DNA of 64,000 bases from Fen-1298 sp050015675. GTDB lineage: Bacteria > Bacteroidota > Ignavibacteria > UBA10030. The notes below the pieces were generated by a model. That model was given only the letters and a program-made list of their open reading frames with translations. It made no database searches and was not told the origin of the DNA. The position numbers and the translations under genes were made by a program. The stretch is from the NCBI GenBank assembly GCA_050015675.1, contig JBEKAY010000001.1, forward strand, positions 62,001 through 126,000. Direction: 5' to 3'. Positions 27,864 through 37,800 of this stretch are shown here, one piece after another. The first letter of the stretch is position 1. Every line of letters starts with the position of its first letter.

Positions 27864-29384
27864 CTACCAGTTATATCGTATCGTATAGGTAATTACTTTT
27901 TCATCATCCTTCTTTAGTTTCACCGGAAACTTGATCGTTGTCTGATCCACCTTCTCCCACACGGCATTGCTCTTCGTAATATCCCACTCATTCCAGCGCC
28001 ACGGATGTTCATATACCATTACTTCCACAGATTCGGATTTATGGTTGCGGACCTTAATTTCAAATGTTTCATCGACAACGTGTCCGGGGACGACAACGCG
28101 GAAATTTTGCTGAGTGTGTTCACCAACGATGTCAAATGCGTTGCCGAGATAGAGTTTGATTTCTTCGTCTTTCGGCGTGTGGTCAATTTCATCTTCGCCC
28201 ACAAATTGTTCCTTGCCGTCGTCGTCGCGTTTATAGACGCGCACTTTGCCTTTCGGCAGTGCAATACCAAGTCCGGCTTTTTCTTCGTTTCTGAATGTTA
28301 CGAATACACCAATTTTTTTATTCGACTGCTGACCGAAGCTTCCCTGCTCGCGGTAGGAATAATTATTAGACCAGTACCGCCACTGATTGGACAGCCCGTC
28401 ATAAATGAAAACTTTTTTAGCAGATATATTTGTTGCCGAAGTAAGTTCGATTTGTTTTGTCTCGTTATTGCTGACGTCTGTCTTGCGTTGAAGAGAGTAA
28501 AGTTTGTATTCAAAAAGTTCCTTCTGCTGGAATTGCGGGGCCGCCGCTAAATCCGATTCCATACGCATAGACTTTGCCATAGAACCAGCCTGTCCTTCCT
28601 TTACAAGATTTACGTCGCCTGCAACCAACTTTAGTCCTGCATTTTTAAATGATGCACCGGAATTGTTTGTGATTGTTACCCAGCCAGTCAAATCAACCTG
28701 TGCATCATTTGGATCGAGCAGCGCTACATAGTTGCAGCTCCACGTCAACTGAGCGGCAAGATAACTGATTTCTGTTTTATGTTCACCTTGTTTGGAATTT
28801 GTCACCAGCCATTCGAGCTGCGGTTTGAGGATCAATCCCTCCGGCAAACTTGGCAGAATAAGCCGCCCTCCGGGAGCGATTTCAATCTTTCCGTTGATCT
28901 CCGCGATCATTTGTCCTGTCATATAGTACGGTGCATTCCCACCGTATGGATTATAATTTGGCTGCGGCTGCCAGCCCGTAGCAAGAAGTATTCCTTTGAC
29001 CGATAAATCCTTCTTTGATTCATTGTCCATTCGAATAAATTCCACTTCCTTGCCGATATATTTTTCCATGAGCTTGGCTTGGTGAACAAGGTCGTACTGA
29101 TAATTTTGTTCAATCACTTTTACCGCCGACGGATCAGTAAGACTGGAAAAGTGAAGCGATGTACCGTCGATGGTGGCTGGAATATCCGGAATGATGATGC
29201 GGTTCAATCCTTTTTCCAGGTCAATGGTACGTTCTTCGCGGACGAGAGCCAGATTTTGATTATAGACTGTCAGATCGACCGATGTTCGCTCGCTGGCAGA
29301 TTGTTTTATTTGTGCCGGAGAATGAAAACCAATAATGGTCAACCAGCAAAAAACGACAAAAGATAAACAAACATTCTTTTTCAT
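27864..29384 (-). CDS. Secreted DUF4139 protein
   Basis: The 506-residue protein starts with a signal peptide (MKKNVCLSFVVFCW..., likely cut after SPAQ) and is otherwise beta-rich, with the DUF4139 pattern of aromatic strands (LTWSCNYVALLDP, WVTITNNSGASFKNAGLKLVAGDVN) and a C-terminal VVPGHVVDETFEIKVRNHKSE. I start at ATG 29384, preceded by GGAG, rather than the in-frame ATG at 29396. Periplasmic or surface location is expected. The molecular role of DUF4139 proteins is not established. It is convergent with hpnE. Confidence 0.82.
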   Translation of the reverse strand: MKKNVCLSFVVFCWLTIIGFHSPAQIKQSASERTSVDLTVYNQNLALVREERTIDLEKGLNRIIIPDIPATIDGTSLHFSSLTDPSAVKVIEQNYQYDLVHQAKLMEKYIGKEVEFIRMDNESKKDLSVKGILLATGWQPQPNYNPYGGNAPYYMTGQMIAEINGKIEIAPGGRLILPSLPEGLILKPQLEWLVTNSKQGEHKTEISYLAAQLTWSCNYVALLDPNDAQVDLTGWVTITNNSGASFKNAGLKLVAGDVNLVKEGQAGSMAKSMRMESDLAAAPQFQQKELFEYKLYSLQRKTDVSNNETKQIELTSATNISAKKVFIYDGLSNQWRYWSNNYSYREQGSFGQQSNKKIGVFVTFRNEEKAGLGIALPKGKVRVYKRDDDGKEQFVGEDEIDHTPKDEEIKLYLGNAFDIVGEHTQQNFRVVVPGHVVDETFEIKVRNHKSESVEVMVYEHPWRWNEWDITKSNAVWEKVDQTTIKFPVKLKKDDEKVITYTIRYNW

Positions 29385-29476
29385 AGCGGACTCCATAATA
29401 TTTTTGAATGTAGAGTGCTAAGAGTTAATACAGGTAATATAAAAGGTGAACAAGCTCTGTTGTCAATTTCACCCAA

Positions 29477-30388
29477 TCAAGTTGATGGAACAGTCTTGCG
29501 CGCTACTATTTTGTCCCACATCTTCATCAATACTGGTGCGACAGCAAGCGCAAGAAATGCTACCAATACTCCAACCACTGCATCCGTCACATAATGAAAA
29601 CGGCAATAAAATGTGGAAATGTAAAGCGAGAGTACGATTGGCATCAGAACCCAGAATGACGGACGATGATATCGGTATGCCATCACCCACATAATTGTCG
29701 CGGCGGCTGTGTGCGGACTAGGAATAGAGCCACCAGCAAAATGGAGATATTTTCGCATGCACTCACCAAGAAATGTCCAGACCCAGCCATCTAAAGGCAC
29801 GGTGTATAAATGTTTGATGTAATACATAGGACTCGCAACAGGAAAAAGAATGAAGCCAATATCACAAAGAATGTTAGTGAATCCGAGCGTGAAGAAATAA
29901 TCCTCCATTGCCAGCTCGCCGCGCAAATAATAAATGATGCCGCAAAGAACGGGATACATCGGAACATAGATGACATAAGAAAACATCATCCATTCCGTTA
30001 ACGGTTTAGAAATGAAGTCTTCTATCCATAGCGTTGGTTGCACAGTAAACACCCATTGCTCAAAATCGAGCACATAATCGTCCATCCATCTGCCGTGGAT
30101 GAGTAACTGGAATTTATCGACGGCACCGAAAAGATAAGCATACGTCAGAGTCACCGTTGCAACACGCAGAAAGAATCGCCAGAATTTCTTCGTAGTTTTC
30201 TCGCTCAATCGGTTGAATAGAATGTATGCAACCGCAACGGTAATGTTTTTCAGGACCAACATCCACCATCCTTCGATCCGGTTGAAAAAGATAATCGCTA
30301 GTAAACTGAAGAAAGCAAGTGTTGCAAGAATCAATCCGTCTGTTGCACGGAGTTGGATCTTGCCAATTGTCAGTCGTTTGTTCGTCAT
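29477..30388 (-). CDS. PAP2-superfamily membrane phosphatase/transferase
   Basis: The 303-residue protein has about seven membrane helices and PAP2-type motifs SIPSPHTAAATIMW (a variant PSGH box) and CRFHYVTDAVVG (the R-x5-HxxxD type box). The layout with a cytosolic insert resembles the inositol-phosphorylceramide-synthase-like branch of PAP2 proteins found in bacteria. It could dephosphorylate isoprenoid or lipid phosphates or transfer a head group; the substrate is not readable. It stands alone between DUF4139 and the CPBP gene. Confidence 0.8.
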   Translation of the reverse strand: MTNKRLTIGKIQLRATDGLILATLAFFSLLAIIFFNRIEGWWMLVLKNITVAVAYILFNRLSEKTTKKFWRFFLRVATVTLTYAYLFGAVDKFQLLIHGRWMDDYVLDFEQWVFTVQPTLWIEDFISKPLTEWMMFSYVIYVPMYPVLCGIIYYLRGELAMEDYFFTLGFTNILCDIGFILFPVASPMYYIKHLYTVPLDGWVWTFLGECMRKYLHFAGGSIPSPHTAAATIMWVMAYRYHRPSFWVLMPIVLSLYISTFYCRFHYVTDAVVGVLVAFLALAVAPVLMKMWDKIVARKTVPST

Positions 30389-30460
30389 AGTTTTTCTAAT
30401 CTTAGAATACCTTCCGAAGGTTTCTTGAGCTGAACCAGAGAGAATCTTAGCAAGGCTTTC

Positions 30461-31183
30461 TTAGCCAAAGCAAATAAAATAATCCAGCGAGATTCCAAGT
30501 ACCCAGTGCGTTATGATCGAAGGCCAGATTGATCTTGATCGATATACCATAATCCCCCATACAAGCCCGCCAAGAATAGAACTGTAAATCTCGCTGTCCG
30601 GTTTGCCGATATGCACGATGCACGAGAGCGCTACCTGCACAAGGATTGCACCCCATACGCCGAAGCGGTCAGTTAATCCAAATTGCATGAATCCGCGAAA
30701 AAATATTTCCCAGCCGAAGTAAAAAATGAGATAGGCAATGGCATGGATGGCAAACATCTGTATCGAGTCGCCGGCGCCTTTGTACAAAGGGTACTCTGCG
30801 ATGTACTGCGGATCCTTTGCTGAAGGATAGGAGAGCGCTACCATGACGGCGCCAATAACTAGTGCTGCCGGAATCCAGAATTTCCAATCGCCAATTTGTA
30901 ATCCGTAATCAGCAAGAGATTCTTTAAAAACATACTTAATAACGGCGATGGCAATTATGCCAAGCAGAACGAAGGCAGATAAGTAATTATACCACTCCGC
31001 TGTCATAGCAGCGCTGTTGAATAAAACAAACGTGTCGCTGAGATGAGTAAGGTAAAACGATTTCGAACCGTAGTATTTCCACGTTGTAAGAACAAGCGGT
31101 GCAAGGAGAAGTATTATCGCCGGTTTCTTGTTCTCTTTGGAAAAAAGTTCAGGGAGCGAAAAATATTTCTCGAAACTGATCAT
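30461..31183 (-). CDS. CPBP-family intramembrane protease-like protein
   Basis: The 240-residue protein has about seven helices and the CPBP/Abi motif set: WEIFFRGFMQFGL at about 162-174 and a later histidine-containing helix (ALSCIVHIGKPDSE) plus WPSIITHWVLG. The first motif is normally EExxxR; here tryptophan stands in place of the first glutamate, leaving the second E and the R. That variant is known to me from other bacterial CPBP proteins, so activity is not excluded. Start overlaps the SDR stop by 4 bp (ATGA). Confidence 0.8.
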   Translation of the reverse strand: MISFEKYFSLPELFSKENKKPAIILLLAPLVLTTWKYYGSKSFYLTHLSDTFVLFNSAAMTAEWYNYLSAFVLLGIIAIAVIKYVFKESLADYGLQIGDWKFWIPAALVIGAVMVALSYPSAKDPQYIAEYPLYKGAGDSIQMFAIHAIAYLIFYFGWEIFFRGFMQFGLTDRFGVWGAILVQVALSCIVHIGKPDSEIYSSILGGLVWGIMVYRSRSIWPSIITHWVLGISLDYFICFG

Positions 31184-32199
31184 GACTTATTCTTCCGAAG
31201 TTGGCGTTGCTGTAAAATCCATTCGTAAGTCAATCGTATACCTTCCTTAAGCGGAGTAAAAGTATAACCAAGTTCACGTTCGGCTTTTGCGCACGAGAAC
31301 GCCCAATCCTGTAAAAATGTTTCCACCCAGCCCCTCGTGATCTGTGGATAAACACCGAATTTTTCGGCCGCGAATTTCTGGATACCGCCGTAACCGAGTC
31401 CTACTCTAGGTGGAAGATTGATCTGAAAATGTTTCTTGCCGCTTACTTCGTCCACCAGTTCGTAGAAATGTTTCAGGGATGCATTTTCGCCGCCGATGAT
31501 GTACCGCTCGCCGATGCGCCCTTTTTCCATTGCAAGGATATGCCCGCGTACAAGATCATCTACCAAAACATAATTCCCAATGTTGACACCGCGGTTAAGA
31601 AGAATCGGTACCAAACCACGGTCGTACTGATCGATCATGAGGCTGACAGAATTTCCTTCCGTTAATTTCCCGGGGCCGTACACGCGTGTGGGATTTACCA
31701 TGACTACAGGAAATTTCTCCGCTGCCATTTTGAGTGCTTCTTTTTCCGCGATTGCCTTTGTCTCTTCATACTCTGTATAGTATTTCGGTGTGATGCGAAG
31801 CATTGTTTCGTCGCCGATCAAACCGGGCGTAGTAGGCCCGAAAGTAACGATGGTGGACGTCCACACAACACGCTGAATGCCGACTTGCCTGGCGGCATCG
31901 AATACATTTTGCATACCGAGAACGTTATGATCATGGAATGTTTTTGGATCTCGCGCCCAGTTCTTCGCATAAGCCGCAAGATGAAAAACGTGCGTGCAAT
32001 CCTTCATCCCTGCAATGAGCGATTCGCGGTTCATAATATCGCCTTGCACCAGCTTAATACGTTCGTGATCAAGTCCTTCGCAGTTGCTTTTAGCGCGTGT
32101 CAATGCATGAACAGTGTGCCCCTGACGGACTAGTTCGTTCACAAGCTTTGTGCCGATAAAGCCGGTAGCGCCAGTGACAAAAATAGTTGTTGGCTTCAT
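31180..32199 (-). CDS. NAD-dependent epimerase/dehydratase (extended SDR)
   Basis: The 339-residue protein has the Rossmann motif VTGATGFIGTKL near the N-terminus, a serine-containing strand VVWTSTIVTFG and the catalytic YxxxK in YEETK. The sequence resembles the dihydroflavonol-4-reductase/HpnA-like branch (NPTRVYGPGKLTEGN). I start at ATG 32199 (AAGAAAGAACG upstream), since the longer in-frame start at 32238 has no ribosome binding site and adds residues unlike the family. Substrate unknown; a nucleotide sugar or lipid-linked alcohol is plausible. It is coupled to the CPBP gene. Confidence 0.85.
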   Translation of the reverse strand: MKPTTIFVTGATGFIGTKLVNELVRQGHTVHALTRAKSNCEGLDHERIKLVQGDIMNRESLIAGMKDCTHVFHLAAYAKNWARDPKTFHDHNVLGMQNVFDAARQVGIQRVVWTSTIVTFGPTTPGLIGDETMLRITPKYYTEYEETKAIAEKEALKMAAEKFPVVMVNPTRVYGPGKLTEGNSVSLMIDQYDRGLVPILLNRGVNIGNYVLVDDLVRGHILAMEKGRIGERYIIGGENASLKHFYELVDEVSGKKHFQINLPPRVGLGYGGIQKFAAEKFGVYPQITRGWVETFLQDWAFSCAKAERELGYTFTPLKEGIRLTYEWILQQRQLRKNKS

Positions 32200-32435
32200 T
32201 CGTTCTTTCTTCGCGGCGGCAAAATTGCCGCCTTGCATAAATTTAGACTGTGATTAAGGTAGAAAAAAATGGTACGAGAGACAACGAAGAACTCTGAATT
32301 TTACAAACAACCTATGTTACAAGCTTATGTTACGCATTCAATGAAGGAAATCTAATTCATGAGTAACAGATTTTTAAGGAATATATGTTTTTCAATTATA
32401 ACCTTATAGGGAAAATAATGGTGCAGCATCGATGT

Positions 32436-32759
32436 TCAAGTAAGATAATCCTGTCGTATGGGCGAGAATATTTCGATGGCCACAGAGTCTTCCAGCACTT
32501 GAGCTTCATGAACTATCCCGCCTTTGAAATTCCAGCTACTTCCAGGTTCGACAATAAAATCTTCCTCATCACTAGAAAATCGCAATCGACCCGAAATAAG
32601 ATAGCCGGTTTGCTCTTGCGGATGTTGATGAGCAGGGATTATCGAACCTTGTTTGAGTTGAAATTCGCATAGAAGCGAATTATCTCCATAGGTCAATGCC
32701 TTCATGAAAATACCGGGGATAATCTGTTTGAAGTTCAATGGATCTGGTTTGTAAAGCAT
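32436..32759 (-). CDS. Small cupin protein with metal-binding histidines
   Basis: The 107-residue cupin has the classic first motif PAHQHPQEQTGYLISG with the HxH pair and glutamate, and a second-motif histidine in GGIVHEAQVLED. This suggests a real metal site. I start at ATG 32759, which has GAGGA about 10 nt upstream; the in-frame ATG at 32774 is the alternative. It is isolated: more than 150 bp separate it from both neighbours. Similar proteins occur as sensors, isomerases or dioxygenases. Confidence 0.75.
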   Translation of the reverse strand: MLYKPDPLNFKQIIPGIFMKALTYGDNSLLCEFQLKQGSIIPAHQHPQEQTGYLISGRLRFSSDEEDFIVEPGSSWNFKGGIVHEAQVLEDSVAIEIFSPIRQDYLT

Positions 32760-32929
32760 TTGCAATGTCCTCATTGTGAGAAAAAAGCGTAGTCTTATTC
32801 TGTTTCGTCTGTCCCGTCACGTTTAGAGAAAGGATCATCTCGCCTTCTGCCAACAAACTCGCTATGTGTTCTGGCGGGAGAACTAGCGGACAAGTCAGCG
32901 GGAAAGCGCTTGGTTAGGTGACAATTGTT

Positions 32930-34213
32930 TCATCTGAGCAAAACAAGTTTTCTAGTTTTGGAATAAGAACCTGCCTGCAAACGATAAAAATAAACTCCAC
33001 TTGGCAAGCCTACGGCGTTCCATTGACGTACGTAATTTCCAGCAGACAACTCTTCTGCGAGCATAATTGACACTTCTCTTCCCAATGCATCAAATATCTT
33101 CAGTGATACAAACGATTTAGATGGTAGACTAAAAGAAATAGTCGTAGCTGGATTAAACGGGTTTGGATAGTTCTGCTCAAGCACAAATTTCGTCGGAGGA
33201 ACTCCCTCTTGATCTTCGACGCCTGTAAGACCACCGTTCGAAGTATAGAGTATCAGTCCGGAATCACCAACAGCAAAACCATATTTCTCGTTGTAGAAAA
33301 AAATAGCGTTCACATTCTGGACTGTCTGCACAGTTTGGTCAAGCCATGTATCTCCGCCATTTGAGGATTTGTAAATCATGCCGTTGCTTCCACATACGTA
33401 GATCACATTGGCGGATGGAGCCGAGACGCTGAATAATGTACCGTCTCGCAAGATTCCCGTGGAAACTTCACGCCATGCAGTGTCGGACATCGACTTCCGC
33501 AAGATTGCCGGTGCAGAGCGTAGGTCTCCCTCGACTCCTACGATAAACCCCGCACCCCCGCCATTACAAAACTCTGCATCGAATGCTGCCGATCCCAAGC
33601 CTTGAAAGTTCGGTAAGATTTTTTCATTCCATGAAGGGGGTGGAATCACATACTGTGTGCAAAGTGAATAAGGTGTAAGCGCGTATTTGGAGACGCCAAC
33701 AATAGTCGGGCCGCGATACGCAAAAAGCGAGCGGATTGGCCACGTACTGATTTTTTCAGCAATCCACGTTCTGCCGGTGTCTGACGTATTGTACACCCAA
33801 CCGGAGTCGGCGCCGACGTAAACACTATTGGGTCCGACCTGAAGAGCAGATAAACATTTTTGTCTTCCCGGAATTTGATGCCAGATCCAACCCTTACCTC
33901 CGTTCGACGTTGTTAAAACAACACCACGATCTCCCACGACGATTCCATTTGATGTGTCAAAAAAGGAAACACCGCTCCATGGCTGGATGAATGAAAGAGG
34001 TGCAGTTACATCAATCCATGTCGTGCCGGAATTTGTTGTCCTGAGAATTGAACCATTTCTTCCTACGGCGATTGCCGTCACCGTATCGAGCATGACAACA
34101 TCCGAGAGCGATGCATTGACACCGCTGTTCTGTAAAATCCATTGAGCGTTCAACATACTCACATTCGCCAATGTGAAAATCGTCATTAACAAAATTCGGA
34201 ATAAAGCCTTCAT
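32930..34213 (-). CDS. Secreted Ycf48-like repeat protein with T9SS sorting domain
   Basis: The 427-residue protein has a signal peptide (MKALFRILLMTIFTLANVSMLNAQ), several BNR/Ycf48-like beta-propeller blades marked by GRNGSILRTTNSGTTW, GDRGVVLTTSNGGKGW, GADSGWVYNTSDTGRTW, GSNGMIYKSSNGGDTW and GDSGLILYTSNGG, and a C-terminal type IX secretion sorting domain opening with NYPNPFNPATTISFSLP and ending SKTRKLVLLR. I start at ATG 34213, which has AGGAGG upstream. The protein is exported and probably attached to the cell surface. Its role is not known. Confidence 0.9.
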   Translation of the reverse strand: MKALFRILLMTIFTLANVSMLNAQWILQNSGVNASLSDVVMLDTVTAIAVGRNGSILRTTNSGTTWIDVTAPLSFIQPWSGVSFFDTSNGIVVGDRGVVLTTSNGGKGWIWHQIPGRQKCLSALQVGPNSVYVGADSGWVYNTSDTGRTWIAEKISTWPIRSLFAYRGPTIVGVSKYALTPYSLCTQYVIPPPSWNEKILPNFQGLGSAAFDAEFCNGGGAGFIVGVEGDLRSAPAILRKSMSDTAWREVSTGILRDGTLFSVSAPSANVIYVCGSNGMIYKSSNGGDTWLDQTVQTVQNVNAIFFYNEKYGFAVGDSGLILYTSNGGLTGVEDQEGVPPTKFVLEQNYPNPFNPATTISFSLPSKSFVSLKIFDALGREVSIMLAEELSAGNYVRQWNAVGLPSGVYFYRLQAGSYSKTRKLVLLR

Positions 34214-34465
34214 ACCAGTTCCTCCTTTCTTGAAGCTATCAAGCGGTAATTGCAACTAACGTCCGAGGCTATGAAACGTTGGGGAATACGTGGTGACGAA
34301 ACTATCCGTCGTTACCAAACTTGCAGGCGAGCTATGCGCTTGTCTTACTATCAGACTGAATAGTAAATCCGCTTATTTCAGTCTTACAACAATACTTTTC
34401 ATTTTCGCTTTTGCATTGTATCATCATTCAATGTTTTATTTTACTCGAATTGCTTTTTCCCCCGT
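34214..34465. other. Intergenic gap with attC-like short words
   Basis: About 250 bp separate the T9SS gene from the glycan island. The stretch 34252-34286, read on the minus strand, contains CCCAACG and GTTAGTTG about 30 nt apart. The same two words flank the inverted repeat at 41.9-42.0 kb. AT content rises sharply from about 34340 onward, so this gap looks like the left boundary of the island. No gene is seen. Confidence 0.4.
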
Positions 34466-35791
34466 TTATATAATAGTAAGTGTTTTTTCTTCAGAGAACT
34501 TCTTCTTTATTTCTTTTAAAATTTTTGACTTTCTGACGCTTTGCTTTCTTAATGAATTAACCATTCGTATTGGATCCCTCAATAAGTCAACATTAGTTTC
34601 ACTGCTTGAATCTTCCCAAAAAATAGGTTCTTCTGAAATATTTTGTTTAAAAAGAACTGAAAGCATTAATAATTCAGTATCAAATGCAAAATTATATTCC
34701 TTTGCAAATGGCAATATTTGTTTCAGGGAAGCCATCTTGAAAGCTTTAAACCCATTCTGGGTATCGGAAAAATCAAGCTGAAGGAATAAATAAATAATTA
34801 CATTGTATAGCCAGCTGCTAATATTTTCTTTAACGCCTCTGTTTACAACTGTAGATTCTTTATGCCACCGGCTTGATATTGATATATCATATCCTTTAAA
34901 AAGTGGATATATAAGGATACCGGTAAATCTTAAATCGGATGATATATCCGCATCTGTATAAATTGCAATATCATTTTCGGCACAGCCTATACTGTCTAAA
35001 TTATTTAATGCTGTAATAACTGCCCCGCCTTTTTGCGAGTTAACTGCAATATCCGGGGCAAGTTCATGCAAAAACCAAACCTGGACACTGCCATTCTCCA
35101 TCAATTCAGGAAATACTTTTAAGGTATAATCTTTTATAAGTTGGCCTGAATGATATTTAGTGTCATTGTCATCGATAAATATCAATCTCCATGAAAACTC
35201 TTTATTCCACATCATCAGCTCTTTAATCTGATTTACCTTTACCCGCAGAAAATCTTCTCCTTTTGGGTTCTCCTGGCTTTTCGGGTATAACCGGTTTTGC
35301 TCTTTATATACAGGGACCACAAAAAATATTGTTATTTTAGACGAAGGGGCAATATTTTCAAATTTTGTACGCGATATGTCCAGGTAATACTCCTTTTCTT
35401 TTGGAACAGGCTTGAAAATAAATATTTCAGATATGATGAAGTTTAAGATTACATTTATGAAAACAATATAAATTTGAGATAACAACGGTGTTACAGAAAG
35501 GTATTCTACAAGCAGGTAAGTAAAAATGAGGGTTATCGCGAGCGTAATAAACCTCCCTAAATAACTTAATAACAACTGCCTGCTTATTTTTGGATCCTGG
35601 TTCTCAAATGTCCAATATTTATTAATTGCAAATGTTATCATATTTACAATGAAAAAAGCGATGGACTGACAGATAAGATAATGCACACTTAATTGCAATA
35701 AGTAGGCAAAAATCAATACATGTAAAAGAGTATTGATTATACCGGTAAGGCAAAATCTAAGAAATCGGATCAGTAAACGCTTTTTATGCAT
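34466..35791 (-). CDS. GtrA domain fused to family 2 glycosyltransferase
   Basis: The 441-residue protein begins with a four-helix GtrA domain (about 8-125: FLRFCLTGIINTLLHVLIF, NKYWTFEN), followed by a GT-A glycosyltransferase of family 2 (about 150-430) with IFFVVPVYKEQNR, the DDND and TDADISSD acidic motifs, and DTQNGFKAFKM. GT2 enzymes of this type load a sugar onto polyprenyl phosphate and GtrA proteins are thought to flip it. Here the order is GtrA first, the reverse of the commoner arrangement. Next upstream gene is 14 bp away. Codons are AT-rich. Confidence 0.85.
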   Translation of the reverse strand: MHKKRLLIRFLRFCLTGIINTLLHVLIFAYLLQLSVHYLICQSIAFFIVNMITFAINKYWTFENQDPKISRQLLLSYLGRFITLAITLIFTYLLVEYLSVTPLLSQIYIVFINVILNFIISEIFIFKPVPKEKEYYLDISRTKFENIAPSSKITIFFVVPVYKEQNRLYPKSQENPKGEDFLRVKVNQIKELMMWNKEFSWRLIFIDDNDTKYHSGQLIKDYTLKVFPELMENGSVQVWFLHELAPDIAVNSQKGGAVITALNNLDSIGCAENDIAIYTDADISSDLRFTGILIYPLFKGYDISISSRWHKESTVVNRGVKENISSWLYNVIIYLFLQLDFSDTQNGFKAFKMASLKQILPFAKEYNFAFDTELLMLSVLFKQNISEEPIFWEDSSSETNVDLLRDPIRMVNSLRKQSVRKSKILKEIKKKFSEEKTLTII

Positions 35792-35805
35792 CAGAAAAGG
35801 ATTTT

Positions 35806-37800
35806 TTATTTGGACAGGTTAAACTTGTTGAATTTTATAAATTGTGAACTTTCGCCCATAAAATACTTTTTATCCATTTGTAAAGAATCAGGGGCGTACA
35901 TCACCCTTATACCAGATTCAGCATTGCCATAATGAAAATTAGATAATTTAAAATTGTGATCTCCTTCATCTAAAAAAGTATATGTGATAATTTCCTTATC
36001 ATCCTTATCGGGCTTTGTTCTATATAATTTAGTCTCATGATCAATAGAAAGTTCAAGATCGTCTAAAGAATACATAAATACTTTATACCACCCCTTTTGC
36101 AAAACTTTGAATGAACCTTCAAAATTGACAAAAAAATCATTTTTATATCCCAGGTTTCCCAATGTATTATGTGTGAAATCATATTCAAAAGGAAAATTAA
36201 TTGCATCTACCTGCAGTTTTGTAGTATCACCGGTCATTACAAGAGGGCTACTTTCTGTACTATGAGGATTATTAATGATTGTAACATTCACATTTTTAGC
36301 CATCGTCCATCTTTCAAACTGCGTAATCCCCAATTTAATGAGAAACAGTCCAAACAAAACGGAGATAAATATGATCAACTTATTTCTGTATTTTTTAAAA
36401 TTGGGAACAACTTCAAATATTGTTTCTATGGCGATAACATAAACAGCAAAAATGTAGGCATATATATACCTGTGTTCCGTACTAAAAAAGTAACACACAA
36501 TAAGAGAGCACAAAATAACCGATAACAATATGAGATATTTACTTTTATCAACCCGGGAAAATGGATGTGTGAAACATGAAAATACTACAATAAGGGAAAG
36601 AATAAAAAATAACCATTTGAAGGGATCTATCAAGATATCAAACCATAAAGCAGAACTGGTGGAGGGAAATAATGTGCCAAAATATAATTCCTTAATATCT
36701 GCAAACTTCTGAATAAGTATTGCAGGATGTTCTTTAATGAAGCGGTTTGCAAGATCTATAAAATATTTCCCTTCATAAATAGGGACCGTTGTCAATAATT
36801 TTCCATTTTCCGGACATTTTATTGTTCCGGGGGGATAGATCATATAAACATAACCATCAAATTCGCATTTTACTTCATAGCGTTTCGTGAATGAAAAATA
36901 ATAATTTAACCCGCTTGATGAAGCAAGCCCTTTTAATCTGCCTTCAGATATATAGTTGTTTTCAACAATGATAAAAAATATTATGCAAAAAAAGCTAATT
37001 GTTACTAACGCAGCCTTCCATACCCCGCTGGATAAAATACTATGTTTCCAGTTTTTGTTAAAAGAGTTTGAATTAGACAATAATGCATATAATGCAAATG
37101 GCAAACCAATTAATCCATATCCCGGACGAACGCCTGTGGCAATGGCCAATAAAACTCCACTGACAACATAAGCCCAGTTCTTATTTCGAAACAAGTAATA
37201 AATTGCTGCTATTAAAACAGGTACTGCTAGATTCTCTGATAGGATAAAAGCGTTGAAATAAAATGAATAATAAGAACAGGTGTAAAATATTGCCGCACAG
37301 AAAGCAATGGTATATTTCTTAGTTAAGCGTAATGTAATAAAATATAAATAAATTGCAGAAAGAGAGGAAATAACAATGTTTAATCCTATAATAAATTCTA
37401 ATTTGTAGTCAAGCAAACCAAAAAATGCCAGAACTTTAAAAACCCCCACCATGATAATATGATAAAGAGGAGGCCAAATGACCCATTGGTTGATAGTCCT
37501 GACATTACCATTATACCTTTCTAAAGCCCTTTCCCAATATCCACCCATATCGGAGTTAAGGTAATTTTGAAAATCTGTATGATAAAAAACAAAAATGTAT
37601 TTAAGCACTGTTGATAAAAGTATGGCCACAAAAAACCAAAAAAACATTTTATCCTTTTGCTTCACATTTTTTATACTACCAATAATATTATTGATTATTG
37701 TTTTTATTTCGTTGAACGGTTTTACTAATGAATGGTTTTCATTTTCTTTTCGTACGCCTCCCTCAACTTTTTGTTTTCCGGCTATTTTTTTAGTTTCCAT
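35806..37800 (-). CDS. GT39-like membrane glycosyltransferase with C-terminal beta domain
   Basis: The 664-residue protein has a polar N-terminus (about 45 residues), then about eleven helices with the GT-C hallmarks NSDMGGYW in the first loop and WPPLYHIIMVG, as in ArnT/PMT-type enzymes that use polyprenyl-phosphate sugars. The last 150 or so residues form a soluble domain (SFKVLQKGWYKVFMYSLDDLELSID...) resembling a PA14-like or carbohydrate-binding module. I start at ATG 37800, since GTG 37812 has no better site. A roughly 245-bp copy of its 5' end is found at 41.6-41.9 kb. Confidence 0.8.
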   Translation of the reverse strand: METKKIAGKQKVEGGVRKENENHSLVKPFNEIKTIINNIIGSIKNVKQKDKMFFWFFVAILLSTVLKYIFVFYHTDFQNYLNSDMGGYWERALERYNGNVRTINQWVIWPPLYHIIMVGVFKVLAFFGLLDYKLEFIIGLNIVISSLSAIYLYFITLRLTKKYTIAFCAAIFYTCSYYSFYFNAFILSENLAVPVLIAAIYYLFRNKNWAYVVSGVLLAIATGVRPGYGLIGLPFALYALLSNSNSFNKNWKHSILSSGVWKAALVTISFFCIIFFIIVENNYISEGRLKGLASSSGLNYYFSFTKRYEVKCEFDGYVYMIYPPGTIKCPENGKLLTTVPIYEGKYFIDLANRFIKEHPAILIQKFADIKELYFGTLFPSTSSALWFDILIDPFKWLFFILSLIVVFSCFTHPFSRVDKSKYLILLSVILCSLIVCYFFSTEHRYIYAYIFAVYVIAIETIFEVVPNFKKYRNKLIIFISVLFGLFLIKLGITQFERWTMAKNVNVTIINNPHSTESSPLVMTGDTTKLQVDAINFPFEYDFTHNTLGNLGYKNDFFVNFEGSFKVLQKGWYKVFMYSLDDLELSIDHETKLYRTKPDKDDKEIITYTFLDEGDHNFKLSNFHYGNAESGIRVMYAPDSLQMDKKYFMGESSQFIKFNKFNLSK

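Noticed and set aside
28005..28550. A 181-codon plus-strand frame opposite the DUF4139 gene
   Set aside because: It is the complement of a well-supported secreted protein gene and its translation resembles no family.
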